Below are positions 15,885 through 25,174 of a stretch of 64,000 bases of DNA, in pieces. The position numbers were made by a program, and so were the translations under genes. The notes below the pieces were generated by a model. It worked only from the letters and a program-made list of their open reading frames with translations. It was not told the origin of the DNA and ran no database searches. Position 1 is the first letter of the stretch. The number at the start of each line of letters is the position of its first letter. The stretch is from Clostridia bacterium (GTDB lineage Bacteria > Bacillota > Clostridia > Lachnospirales > Lachnospiraceae), in assembly GCA_910576325.1 (NCBI GenBank), contig CAJTIM010000001.1, positions 248,001-312,000 on the forward strand. Direction: 5' to 3'.

Positions 15885-16607
15885 ATGTATTCTTCGTTTT
15901 ACGCGGCGGCGCAGGGAGCTATCGGGCAGCAGTCCCGTATGGATGTTATTTCCAACAACCTGGCCAATATCAATAACTACGGCTACAAGCCCAAGACCGG
16001 TTATTTTCAGGATCTGATGTATTACAACCTGAATAACTGGGAGGGGGATGAGACAAAGATCCAGGCCGGAACAGGTATTGTTCTTGAGAAGGCGGATACG
16101 AATTTCGCGCCCTCGGGCTACGATATCACGGAGCGTGATTATGATTTTGCCATTGTGCAGAACGGCTTCTTCATGATGCGCAATCCCGTGACCAACGAGA
16201 TCACATACACCCGGAACGGACGGTTCAGCCTCTCTCAGAGAGGGGATGAGTTCTATCTTATCAATGACGCGGAGAATCTGGTTCTTGACCGGAATCAGAA
16301 CCCCATCCGTCTGGTAGGCGACGACCTTACGGGGCGGGAGCTTGAGGCATTGCCCGGCATCTTTGACTTTGCAATCAAGAACGGTATGCTGAATGTGGGG
16401 GACAATGAGTACGCGCCCGTAGAGAAGAACGGCGATCCCATTCTTCAGGAGGAGGAGCCTTTACAGGGGGCGCTGGAATCGCCCGGTACGGATCTTTCCA
16501 CGGAGCTGGTGCGGATGATTGAGAGCCAGAGAGCTTACTCCTACGCCCTTAAGATGGTTCAGACCTCCGACGAGGTGGTGCAGACGGTCAATTCCCTGCG
16601 GGGATAA
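15885..16607 (+). CDS. Flagellar rod/hook-basal-body protein, FlgG family (FlhP-like)
   Basis: This 240-residue protein carries SRMDVISNNLANINNYGYK near the N-terminus, FFMMRNPVTNEITYTRNGRF in the core, and LVRMIESQRAYSYALKMVQTSDEV at the C-terminus, the rod/hook family ends. It is probably the distal-rod (FlgG/FlhP) partner of the preceding gene. A strong AGGAGG precedes ATG 15885. The 5' gap contains a large inverted repeat, so the two rod genes may not be expressed equally. It is followed by cheC after 117 nt without another gene. Confidence 0.9.
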   Translation: MYSSFYAAAQGAIGQQSRMDVISNNLANINNYGYKPKTGYFQDLMYYNLNNWEGDETKIQAGTGIVLEKADTNFAPSGYDITERDYDFAIVQNGFFMMRNPVTNEITYTRNGRFSLSQRGDEFYLINDAENLVLDRNQNPIRLVGDDLTGRELEALPGIFDFAIKNGMLNVGDNEYAPVEKNGDPILQEEEPLQGALESPGTDLSTELVRMIESQRAYSYALKMVQTSDEVVQTVNSLRG

Positions 16608-16724
16608 GCCGGGGCGGATAGTATCCGGCAGGTAAGAAGGGGCTGCTGATCACAAAGTGAAGGGCAGCAAGAGAGCGAAAGGCTCAGAGGAGTTTTTCGA
16701 AGGTATAAGAAAGGCAGGCGTATT

Positions 16725-17351
16725 ATGGCAATTGAACGATTTGAAGACATGAATGCCGTGGCTCTGGATGTGTTCCGGGAGATCGGAAGCATCGGCGTGG
16801 GCAATGCGGCTACGGCCCTCTCGGAAGTTTTGGGGGTTAAGGTAAAGATGAAGCTTCCCAAGGTATCCATCCAGGGCTATGACGATGCCATTGCAAGCAT
16901 GGGGCACCCGGAGGATATGGTGGCGGCCATTCTGGTTGAGATGGGCGGCGATATCCAGGGAATTATGCTTTACATGCTGAAGCTTGATTTTATCAATGCG
17001 ATTCTGGCCCGCCTGGTGGGAAAGTACATTGAGGATTTCAGCCAGATTGACGAGCTGTCGGCTTCTGCACTGGAAGAGACGGGAAACATTATTATTTCCT
17101 CCTATATCAGCGCGATTACAAAGCTGGCCGGCCTGGAGGTACCCTTGTCCGTACCTTCGATTTCGGTAAATATGCTGGGGGGCATCCTGAGTGTGCCTAT
17201 GGCTATGTTTGGAGAGATTTCCGACAAATTGATGATGATTCAGGGCGAGTTCCTGATTGGAGATACCCAGTTGGAAGGAGATTTGCTTCTGCTTCCGGAC
17301 ATTAAATCATTAAATTTCCTTTTGAAAAAGTTGGGAGTTGCGAATGTATAA
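16725..17351 (+). CDS. cheC: CheY-P phosphatase CheC
   Basis: This 208-residue two-motif CheC has FREIGSIGVGNAATALSEVL and ALEETGNIIISSYISAI as the two active-site helices carrying the Glu and Asn needed for CheY-P hydrolysis. Its size equals B. subtilis CheC. It binds CheD, encoded directly downstream with a 1-nt stop/start overlap (TAATG), so the two are translationally coupled. Together they form the adaptation feedback of the Firmicutes chemotaxis pathway. Confidence 0.94.
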   Translation: MAIERFEDMNAVALDVFREIGSIGVGNAATALSEVLGVKVKMKLPKVSIQGYDDAIASMGHPEDMVAAILVEMGGDIQGIMLYMLKLDFINAILARLVGKYIEDFSQIDELSASALEETGNIIISSYISAITKLAGLEVPLSVPSISVNMLGGILSVPMAMFGEISDKLMMIQGEFLIGDTQLEGDLLLLPDIKSLNFLLKKLGVANV

Positions 17352-17833
17352 TGGAAAAGCAGTTAGTGGTAGGAATTGGTGATATGAAGCTTGGACGCCA
17401 GGAGGGAACCATCATTACGTATGCTCTTGGCTCCTGTATTGGAATTGCTTTGTACGATCCGATGATCAAGCTGGGAGCGCTGGTACATATTATGCTCCCG
17501 GAGCGTGTCAATTCGGACGCAAATATTTTTAAGTATGCGGACACGGGGGTCCGGGAGACTCTGCGGAAGCTCTACGCATACGGGGCCGTGAAGCACCGGA
17601 TGACGGCCAAGATCGCGGGAGGCGCCAAGATGTTCGACATGAAGGGTAAAAGCTCCGCAATGGGGAATATCGGCGAGCGGAACGCCCAGATGGTAAAGCG
17701 GGTGCTGATGCAGGAGGGAATCCGCATTGTGAAAGAGGACACAGGCGCCAATTATGCAAGAACCATGTCCATTGATCTTGCAAGCGGCATGGTACTGGTG
17801 AAAACCTTCGGACGGCCGGAGCTGCGTATGTAG
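17351..17833 (+). CDS. cheD: Chemoreceptor glutamine deamidase CheD
   Basis: This 160-residue cysteine hydrolase deamidates receptor glutamines and is an effector of CheC. The catalytic Cys29 in TYALGSCIGIALYDP, His46 in GALVHIMLPE, and the later KIAGGAKMF and GRKV-type region are family landmarks. It overlaps the cheC stop by 1 nt. cheV follows after 78 nt with its own AGGAGG. Confidence 0.94.
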   Translation: MEKQLVVGIGDMKLGRQEGTIITYALGSCIGIALYDPMIKLGALVHIMLPERVNSDANIFKYADTGVRETLRKLYAYGAVKHRMTAKIAGGAKMFDMKGKSSAMGNIGERNAQMVKRVLMQEGIRIVKEDTGANYARTMSIDLASGMVLVKTFGRPELRM

Positions 17834-17911
17834 AAGGGAAAAGAAAACATCTTATGGGACCACGGCAGTCCGATAAGCGTGAATAAGAGGATATGAAGGA
17901 GGAGCTGCGAC

Positions 17912-18832
17912 ATGGCAGAAACGGAAATTTTATTGGAATCGGGTACAAATGAGATTGAGGTTATGCAGTTTACCATCAATGATGAGCTGTACGGCATCAA
18001 TGTGGCAAAGGTAAAGGAAATCATGATGTCGGATAAGGTAAAGCCCGTGCCCCATGCCCATGAGGCGGTGGAAGGAATTTTCAAGCCCCGTGAGATTCTG
18101 CTTACGGTGGTGGATCTTCCCAAATACCTGATGGGACATGAGTGCGAGAAGCATCCGAAGGATTTGTTTATTATCACGAATTTTAATAAGCTGAACATTG
18201 CCTTCCGGGTACATACGGTCGTGGGCATCAGCCGGATTTCCTGGGAGGATATCCAGAAGCCCGACGATACCATCAGCAACGGCAAGGAGGGTGTTTCCAC
18301 CGGCATTGCCCAGTGCGGCGGCGAGCTGGTGACGATTTTGGATTTTGAGAAGATTGTGACGGAGATTGCGCCGGAGACGGGTATCCAGATGTCGGATATC
18401 GATCTTTTGGGAGAGCGCAGACGCTGTGATGTGCCCATTGTTCTGGCGGAGGATTCCGTGCTTCTGGCCAGCATGATCTGCGAGTCCTTAAAGAAAGCGG
18501 GATTTTCCAATGTGAAGCGCTTTAACAACGGCAAGGAAGCTTGGGAGTTCCTTCATGCCATCCGGGATCAGGAGCATATGGAGTCGGAAGCAAGCCTGAT
18601 TATCACGGATATTGAGATGCCGGAGATGGACGGACACCGCCTGACCAAGCTGGTGAAGTCCGACGAAAAGCTTAAGAAGCTTCCGCTGATTATTTTCTCC
18701 TCTCTGATCAACGAGGAGATGCACTTAAAGGGCAAGCAGCTCGGAGCTGATGAGCAGCTTTCCAAGCCGGAGATCAAGCATCTGGTGGAAGTGATTGACA
18801 GATTACTGGAAAGGACGCAGACACATGGATAA
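17912..18832 (+). CDS. cheV: Chemotaxis coupling protein CheV (CheW-REC)
   Basis: A 306-residue two-domain protein. The CheW-like domain (about residues 15-160) contains LYGINVAKVKEIM, and the receiver domain (about residues 175-300) has the phosphorylation motif LIITDIEMPEMDGH and a C-terminal LSKPE. It couples receptors to CheA and adjusts signalling when phosphorylated. A GAAGGAGGAG ribosome-binding site precedes ATG. The 3' end overlaps the next gene by 8 nt (ATGGATAA), indicating coupled expression. No stand-alone cheW is seen here. Confidence 0.94.
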   Translation: MAETEILLESGTNEIEVMQFTINDELYGINVAKVKEIMMSDKVKPVPHAHEAVEGIFKPREILLTVVDLPKYLMGHECEKHPKDLFIITNFNKLNIAFRVHTVVGISRISWEDIQKPDDTISNGKEGVSTGIAQCGGELVTILDFEKIVTEIAPETGIQMSDIDLLGERRRCDVPIVLAEDSVLLASMICESLKKAGFSNVKRFNNGKEAWEFLHAIRDQEHMESEASLIITDIEMPEMDGHRLTKLVKSDEKLKKLPLIIFSSLINEEMHLKGKQLGADEQLSKPEIKHLVEVIDRLLERTQTHG

Positions 18833-20084
18833 GTGTGTGGTTAGAAAGGCCATTAAAAATGTAAAGGCCGACGAAATTGCAGGCTACGAGCTTTTATTTC
18901 AGGAGGATGACGACAGTCTTTACAACAACTCCGAGGTCAATGCGGCCAATACGATTGCTACCTTTTTGATGGACAATACGGGAAAAATATTTAAAGACAA
19001 TCAAATCTTTATTACCTTTACGCCGTCCCTTCTCTTTCGTAATACGGCCAAGATGTTTGACAAGGATAAGATTGTGATTCAGATTGAGGAAAATCTGATC
19101 ATCCATCCCCTGGCGGCGGTGATGATTGAGAAGCACCGCAAGGAGGGTTACCGCTTTGCCATCAACAATTTCCAGTTTACGCCCAAGTATTTCAGTATGC
19201 TTGAGCATATGGACTTTATCCGTCTGGATATGACAGGCTATGAGGATCGGCGGGCAAAGGATTCTCTGGCCAATATGATTCAGATGGCTCACGGCTTCGG
19301 CAAGAGCTGCATCGCCTACAATGTGGACTCCAAGGAGGACTACGATACGGCCCTGTCCCTGGATGTGGACTTTGTGGAGGGCCAGTATGTGGCCGAGGGC
19401 ATGGTGACGAAGATGAATAAGGTGGAGTATCTGCAGGGAAATCTCTACCAGCTCATCATTGAAGTGACCAAGGAGGAGCCGAATCTGGATGAACTGGAGA
19501 GTATTGTAAGCCGTGACGCGGCTCTGACCTATTCTCTTTTGAAGCTTGCCAACTCCGCTTACTTTGCGACCAGGCGGCGGACGGCCTCTATTCACCAGGC
19601 TCTGGTGACGGTGGGACTGAATCAGCTCAAGCAGTGGGTATATCTGTTAAGCTTTGAGAGCACCCAGGATATGACGCCGGGAGCTGCGGAGGTTCTGAAG
19701 CTTTCCTTCCTGCGCGCCAACTATGCGTCGCGTCTGGTAAACTATCTGCGGCCCTTCCCCATTAACCGGTCGGAGGCTTATATGATGGGGATGTTCTCGG
19801 CTCTTGAGTATATTGTGGATGCCACCCTGGAAGAGATTCTCCAGGAGATTCCCATTTCCGATGTGGTGAAGGACGGTATGATCAAGCATGAGGGCAAGGC
19901 CGGACAGCTCTTTGATCTGGTGCTTTCCTACGAGCGTGCGGACTGGAAGAGCACGAAGTCTCTGGCAGGTGAACTGGAGCTTGAGACGAATATTCTGGCA
20001 CAGGCTTACATTGACTGTGTGGAGGAGGTCAACAGCATCTGGGAGAGCTTAACCGCCGAGGAGGACGGCGAGGCTGAGCAGTAA
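18825..20084 (+). CDS. Degenerate EAL plus HDOD domain protein (YuxH type)
   Basis: This 419-residue protein starts at ATG 18825, overlapping cheV by 8 nt. Residues about 1-200 have the EAL phosphodiesterase fold: the opening EAGYELLF-type motif is present (AGYELLFQED), but the metal-binding Asp-Asp of the DDFG motif is replaced (AINNFQFTP), and the E-T/N positions are poorly conserved. It is therefore probably not a c-di-GMP phosphodiesterase. Residues about 205-400 form an HDOD domain (SRDAALTYSLLKLANSAYFA). Such EAL-HDOD proteins are usually regulatory. It is the last gene before a strong terminator-like hairpin. Confidence 0.88.
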   Translation: MDKCVVRKAIKNVKADEIAGYELLFQEDDDSLYNNSEVNAANTIATFLMDNTGKIFKDNQIFITFTPSLLFRNTAKMFDKDKIVIQIEENLIIHPLAAVMIEKHRKEGYRFAINNFQFTPKYFSMLEHMDFIRLDMTGYEDRRAKDSLANMIQMAHGFGKSCIAYNVDSKEDYDTALSLDVDFVEGQYVAEGMVTKMNKVEYLQGNLYQLIIEVTKEEPNLDELESIVSRDAALTYSLLKLANSAYFATRRRTASIHQALVTVGLNQLKQWVYLLSFESTQDMTPGAAEVLKLSFLRANYASRLVNYLRPFPINRSEAYMMGMFSALEYIVDATLEEILQEIPISDVVKDGMIKHEGKAGQLFDLVLSYERADWKSTKSLAGELELETNILAQAYIDCVEEVNSIWESLTAEEDGEAEQ

Positions 20085-20136
20085 CATTGCAGCCGGTTCT
20101 TGCTGTTTTGGTTATTGTGTGATAATATGAAATTGT

Positions 20137-20190
20137 GTTCTGCGGTTTTAATTATCGGAGAGTGCCGGTGATTTCACCGCAGAACTTTTT
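20137..20190 (+). terminator. Intrinsic terminator at the end of the flagellar/chemotaxis operon
   Basis: GTTCTGCGGT (20137-20146) pairs with ACCGCAGAAC (20176-20185), a perfect 10-bp stem with a 29-nt loop, and is followed directly by TTTTT. It lies 52 nt after the EAL-HDOD stop codon. Confidence 0.75.
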
Positions 20191-20269
20191 CTATCCGGTT
20201 GGGAGCGCCTTTTTCGGGGCGAAATAGATATGGAAGAATTTTTTTAATGTGTATCAGAAAGGTAAGAGT

Positions 20270-22345
20270 ATGGTGGAAGCGAAACGGAAGCAGAAGATTT
20301 TAATAGCGGATGATTCGGAGATGAACCGATCAATTCTGGCGGATATGCTGGAGGACGAGTACGAGATTATGGAGGCGGAGAACGGCGTTCAGGCGGTGGC
20401 GGCCATCGAGAAGTACGGCGTGGATCTGTCTCTGGTGCTTCTTGATATTGTAATGCCCGAGATGGATGGCTTCGGGGTGCTTATGGTGATGAATGAGCAC
20501 AACTGGATTGAGGATCTTCCTGTGATTATGATCTCTGCGGAGAACAGTCCTGCTTACATTGACCGGGCCTATGAGATGGGAGCTACGGACTTTATCGTCC
20601 GTCCCTTTAACGAGATGGTGGTCCGCAGAAGAGCGGTGAACACGATTCTTCTGTATGCCAAGCAGAAGAAGCTGATGGGCATGGTTGCGGATCAGATTTA
20701 TGAAAATGAGAAGAGAAGCAATATGATGATTGACATCTTAAGTCATATTGTAGAGTTCCGGAACGGAGAAAGCGGCTGGCATGTGCGCCATGTGCATACC
20801 CTTACGGAGCTTCTTCTTGAGCATTTGATTGAAAAGACAGATCGGTACGGGGTGTCCCAGGCGGATATTTCCACCATCAGCATGGCCTCCGCCCTTCATG
20901 ATATCGGCAAGATTGCCATAGATGAAAAGATTCTCAATAAGCCGGGAAGATTTACGGATGAAGAATTTGAGATTATGAAGACCCACTCGGCCATTGGCGG
21001 GGATCTTTTGCGGGATCTGCCTCTTTACCAGGATGAGCCTTTGGTGAAGTGCGCCTTTGAGATCTGCCGCTGGCACCATGAGCGGTATGACGGACGGGGA
21101 TATCCTGACGGGCTTAAGGGGGACGAGATTCCGATTTCCGCCCAGATTGTGGCCCTTGCGGATGTGTACGACGCGCTTACCAGTGAGCGGTGCTATAAGA
21201 AGGCGTTTTCCCATGAGGTAGCGGTTCAGATGATTCTGGACGGAAAATGTGGTTCTTTCAATCCCCTGCTTATGGAGTGTCTGACGGATATTGCGGATCA
21301 GCTTCCCCTGGAGCTTTCTCAGGAGGAGATTTTGGATGAGAATAACAGAAGAAGCCTTCACAATGTGGCGCAGGAGATGCTGCACCATGCGGAGCTGACG
21401 GCTTCGGAGCGTACCTTGCAGCTTCTTGAGAAGGAACGGGAGAAGTACAGCTTCTTTGCCACGATGTCCAAGGAGATTCAGTTTGAGTACAATGCATCTC
21501 CCAGTATTCTGACTTTGACGCCTTGGAGCGCCAAGAAGCTTTCGGCCAATGAGATTATTGCGGAACCCAGAAAGAGCGACAGCGTGAAGAATATTCTGGG
21601 GGTTGAGAACTGGGAGGCATTGTCGGCGAAGCTCCGGGGCACCACCCGGGAGAATCCGGTGGTGACTCATGACTGTAAGATTGATTTTCAGGGCGAACAC
21701 CGGTGGTCCCGGATTGTGGCTCATGCTATGTGGACTTTGGAGGAGCCTCATGAATATCAGGGAGCTATCGGTAAGGTGATTGATATTCATGATACCAGGC
21801 TGAAGCTGGATGTTCTGGAACAATTGGCCACCCATGATCGGATGACGGGGCTTTTGAACCACGCAAGCGCTAAGGAGCAGATTGTAGGACGTATGGCCCA
21901 GAAGCCGGACGGCGCTTATGCACTGGCGATTTTTGATCTGGATCACTTTAAGATGGCTAACGACACTTACGGACATATTTTCGGTGACCAGGTACTGCAG
22001 CATACGGCGGAGAAGCTTCGCCAGAGTATCCGCGGCGCGGATATTGCGGCCCGCGTGGGCGGGGATGAGTTTTTGGTGTTCCTGGAGTATACGGAGGACT
22101 TGGAGCCGATTATTGAACGTATTTTCCATGCTCTGACGGGACGGTTTGAGGAGTTTGACATTTCCGTAAGTATGGGTGTGGCCAGGGCGGATCTGGTGGG
22201 GACGGATTACGAGACTTTGTTCCACTGCGCGGATCAGGCTCTTTATACGGTAAAGCGCGCCGGACGCGGACATTATCGTTTTTATGATGATTCTATGGAT
22301 AAGATGCTTTCTGTCATTTCGCCCATTGACGAGGGAGAGAACTGA
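20270..22345 (+). CDS. Response regulator with REC, HD-GYP and GGDEF domains
   Basis: A 691-residue c-di-GMP turnover protein. REC at about residues 10-130 has Asp in LVLLDIVMPEMDG. HD-GYP spans about residues 145-340, with HD at 210-211 (ALHDIGKI) and HHERYDGRGYPDGLKG. A PAS-like linker spans about 380-520. The C-terminal GGDEF domain has an intact RVGGDEF (597-601). Both the synthetic and degradative active sites look complete. ATG 20270 is preferred over GTG 20249, as AAAGGTAAG is spaced correctly before it. It precedes a hybrid histidine kinase, a plausible phosphodonor. Confidence 0.92.
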   Translation: MVEAKRKQKILIADDSEMNRSILADMLEDEYEIMEAENGVQAVAAIEKYGVDLSLVLLDIVMPEMDGFGVLMVMNEHNWIEDLPVIMISAENSPAYIDRAYEMGATDFIVRPFNEMVVRRRAVNTILLYAKQKKLMGMVADQIYENEKRSNMMIDILSHIVEFRNGESGWHVRHVHTLTELLLEHLIEKTDRYGVSQADISTISMASALHDIGKIAIDEKILNKPGRFTDEEFEIMKTHSAIGGDLLRDLPLYQDEPLVKCAFEICRWHHERYDGRGYPDGLKGDEIPISAQIVALADVYDALTSERCYKKAFSHEVAVQMILDGKCGSFNPLLMECLTDIADQLPLELSQEEILDENNRRSLHNVAQEMLHHAELTASERTLQLLEKEREKYSFFATMSKEIQFEYNASPSILTLTPWSAKKLSANEIIAEPRKSDSVKNILGVENWEALSAKLRGTTRENPVVTHDCKIDFQGEHRWSRIVAHAMWTLEEPHEYQGAIGKVIDIHDTRLKLDVLEQLATHDRMTGLLNHASAKEQIVGRMAQKPDGAYALAIFDLDHFKMANDTYGHIFGDQVLQHTAEKLRQSIRGADIAARVGGDEFLVFLEYTEDLEPIIERIFHALTGRFEEFDISVSMGVARADLVGTDYETLFHCADQALYTVKRAGRGHYRFYDDSMDKMLSVISPIDEGEN

Positions 22346-22424
22346 CGCGGTTTCATTTTGAAGCGGCAGTCGTAGGCAGGATAAGACCGGGTGACGCGGA
22401 TGCGGCCGGACGGAGGTATTCATT

Positions 22425-24998
22425 TTGCAGAAATCGAACATTAAGAGCAAAACAACCCGATTATTGTTAGGCGGACTCATTGGAGTGTGTATTCTGTGTG
22501 TGTGCGTGTTTTCCTATCTGACGATCTATATTGGGGGAAGCAGCGCGGAAACCATCAATGAGGTGGGGACCATTTATATGCAGGGGCTGAATGAGCGCAT
22601 TGGCCAGCACTTTAAGACAACCATTGAGTATCAGCTTTCCCATGTGCTCAAGGTGACAAAGGAAGTTCCTCCGGAAACGGACAATGCTCAGGCCGGTCTT
22701 CGTGATGCCTTAAAGGAGAGCGCCAAGAGCAACGGTCTGGAGTATCTGGGTTTTTACTCGAAGGATGGCGTCTTTGATATGGTTTACGGAGGGCCGGTTA
22801 CGATTGCGGACCCGGAACCTTTCTTTGAATCTATGAAAAGCGGAGAGCGGAAGGCGGCGGTGGGAAGCAATGAGGCAGGAGAACGGATTCTGCTCCTTGG
22901 TATTTCCGCGGAATACTCGATGGAGGACGGCAGCAAAAGTCTGGGACTGGTGGCGGGTGTTTCCATTGATTATATCCGGGATATCCTGGGACTGGATGAG
23001 GGGAACTCTTTGGTGGATTCCCACATTATCCGCAATGACGGAAGCTTTGTGATTCGAAGCGGCGATGCTTACCGGGAGAATTATTTTGATCGCGTGAGTC
23101 ATTCCCTGTCCGGGGAGGAGCAGTATACGCAGAAGTTTATCCGGGATCTGCAGGAGGCCATGAAGGAGAAGAAGGACTATTCCACGGTTCTTGTTATGGG
23201 GGAGGAGCGCCGCCACCTTTATTGCAGCAGCATGCCCTATACGGAGTGGTATCTTGTAACTGAGCTGCCCTATGGAGCGCTGGATCAGGCAGTGAATGAC
23301 ATGAGCGGCAAGTGGATGATACGTGCATTGGGAGGATGCAGTATTCTGGTATTGGTTCTTCTTTTGATTTTTGCGGAATATCTGCGGGAAAATCATCAGA
23401 GGATTCGGGAGCTTGAGCAGGCCCACCGGGAGGCGGAGCATGCGAATCGGGCCAAGAGTGAATTTCTGTCCAGTATGAGCCATGATATCCGAACGCCGAT
23501 GAATGCAATTGTGGGAATGACAGCTATTGCCACGGCCAATATAGACAATAAGCCTCAGGTGCAGAACTGCCTGCGGAAGATCAGCCTGTCCAGCCAGCAC
23601 CTTCTGGGACTTGTGAATGATGTTTTGGATATGTCCAAGATTGAGAGCGGCAAGATGACGCTTAATACGGAGCTTGTGTCCTTAAGGGAGGTTATGGACA
23701 GTATCGTATGTATTGTGCAGCCTCAGGTTCGGGCAAAGCGGCAGCAGTTTGATGTGTTTATCCATGACATTGAGATAGAGAATGTCTACTGTGACGGAGT
23801 GCGTCTCAATCAGATTTTGCTGAATCTTCTGTCCAATGCGGTGAAGTTTACGCCGGAGGAAGGGACGATTCACGTTTCCATGTATCAGGAGCTGTTGCCG
23901 GAGCGGGATACCCATGTGCGGATTCACCTGGAAGTAAAGGATACGGGAATCGGTATGTCTCCGGAATTTCGGGAGCAGATCTTTGAGTCATTTTCCAGGG
24001 AAGACAGCGCCCGGGTGCACCGGACGGAGGGAAGCGGCCTGGGAATGGCCATTACCAAATATATTGTGGATACCATGAACGGCACGATCCGGGTGGAGAG
24101 CGAGAAGGGCAAGGGAAGTACCTTCTTTGTGACGCTGGATCTGGAGAAAGCTCTGGTGGAGGAAGTGGATATGGTGCTTCCCAGCTGGAAGATGCTTGTG
24201 GTGGATGATGATAAGCAGCTCTGTGAAAGTACGGTGGATGCTTTGAAGGACATTGGCGTGCAGGCGGACTGGACCTTTGACGGAGAGACGGCGGTGCGTC
24301 TGGTTGATGAGCATTATAAGCGCGGAGACGATTACCAGATCATTCTTCTGGATTGGAAGCTACCGGGTATGGACGGGATTGACACGGCGAAGGAGATCCG
24401 GAGGAATCTGGGGGAGGATATTCCGATTCTACTGATTTCCGCCTATGACTGGAGCGATATTGAGGATAAGGCCCGGGATGCCGGGATCAACGGATTTATT
24501 TCGAAGCCGCTGTTTCGGTCTACCCTTTATTATGGCTTGAAGCAGTATATGGAAGATACGGAAAAAGAGGCGGATATGCCCGAGGAGGGAGGAGATCTCA
24601 GGGAAGCGAAGGAGGACTTTACCGGGCGGAAAGTTCTTGTGGCAGAGGATAATGATCTGAACTGGGAGATTGCGGAGGCGCTGCTTTCGGATCTTGGCAT
24701 GGAACTTGACTGGGCGGAGAACGGGCAGATCTGTGTGGAGATGTTTGAAAAGTCGGAGCCAGGGTATTATGATGCGGTGCTGATGGATATTCGGATGCCG
24801 GTGATGACGGGGTATGAGGCGGCGAAGGCGCTTCGCGCTCTTGAGAGAGAGGATGCGGATATTCCGATTATTGCTATGACGGCGGATGCTTTTTCGGAGG
24901 ATATTCAGAGGTGTTTGGATTGCGGGATGAATGCGCATATTGCTAAGCCTATTGATATTAAGGAGGTGGCTAGGCAGTTGCGGAAGTTTATGAGGTAG
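22425..24998 (+). CDS. Hybrid sensor histidine kinase with two receiver domains
   Basis: An 857-residue membrane kinase. TTG 22425 is the start, with CGGAGG 8 nt upstream. TM1 lies at about residues 13-36, an extracellular Cache-like sensor at about 37-290, and TM2 at about 293-315. The HisKA domain has His353 (SSMSHDIRTPMNAIVGM). The HATPase domain follows (NLLSNAVKFTPEEG, DTGIGMS, GSGLGMAI). Then come two receivers: DWKLPGMDG with LVVDDD, and DIRMPVMTG with VAEDND. No Hpt domain is visible, so a separate phosphotransfer protein may be needed. Adjacent partner: the REC-HD-GYP-GGDEF protein. Confidence 0.92.
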   Translation: MQKSNIKSKTTRLLLGGLIGVCILCVCVFSYLTIYIGGSSAETINEVGTIYMQGLNERIGQHFKTTIEYQLSHVLKVTKEVPPETDNAQAGLRDALKESAKSNGLEYLGFYSKDGVFDMVYGGPVTIADPEPFFESMKSGERKAAVGSNEAGERILLLGISAEYSMEDGSKSLGLVAGVSIDYIRDILGLDEGNSLVDSHIIRNDGSFVIRSGDAYRENYFDRVSHSLSGEEQYTQKFIRDLQEAMKEKKDYSTVLVMGEERRHLYCSSMPYTEWYLVTELPYGALDQAVNDMSGKWMIRALGGCSILVLVLLLIFAEYLRENHQRIRELEQAHREAEHANRAKSEFLSSMSHDIRTPMNAIVGMTAIATANIDNKPQVQNCLRKISLSSQHLLGLVNDVLDMSKIESGKMTLNTELVSLREVMDSIVCIVQPQVRAKRQQFDVFIHDIEIENVYCDGVRLNQILLNLLSNAVKFTPEEGTIHVSMYQELLPERDTHVRIHLEVKDTGIGMSPEFREQIFESFSREDSARVHRTEGSGLGMAITKYIVDTMNGTIRVESEKGKGSTFFVTLDLEKALVEEVDMVLPSWKMLVVDDDKQLCESTVDALKDIGVQADWTFDGETAVRLVDEHYKRGDDYQIILLDWKLPGMDGIDTAKEIRRNLGEDIPILLISAYDWSDIEDKARDAGINGFISKPLFRSTLYYGLKQYMEDTEKEADMPEEGGDLREAKEDFTGRKVLVAEDNDLNWEIAEALLSDLGMELDWAENGQICVEMFEKSEPGYYDAVLMDIRMPVMTGYEAAKALRALEREDADIPIIAMTADAFSEDIQRCLDCGMNAHIAKPIDIKEVARQLRKFMR

Positions 24999-25092
24999 GC
25001 GGACGGGACAGCCGCAGAAAGAGTCCTCAGACTTTGGGGGCGGGAGCTGCGTTAGATTTGAAGATGCGACTAATTAGATTAATTAAATAATT

Positions 25093-25140
25093 AAAGGATG
25101 CAGTTTTGAGAATTTTGGGTTCTTGGGCTGCATCCTTTTT
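25093..25140 (+). terminator. Terminator-like hairpin after the hybrid kinase
   Basis: AAGGATGCAG (25094-25103) pairs with CTGCATCCTT (25128-25137) and a run of T follows on the + strand. It lies between the kinase and the convergent PilZ gene, and the stem could also act weakly on the - strand, where only AATTATTT follows. Confidence 0.7.
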
Positions 25141-25174
25141 GGGTTGTATGTATTTGATTGGTTTTGGTTTTTGG

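Noticed and set aside
20738-22480. 580-residue open frame on the - strand opposite the REC-HD-GYP-GGDEF gene
   Set aside because: The + strand gene has intact domains; the antisense frame is His/Arg/Leu-rich, as expected from a codon-bias shadow.
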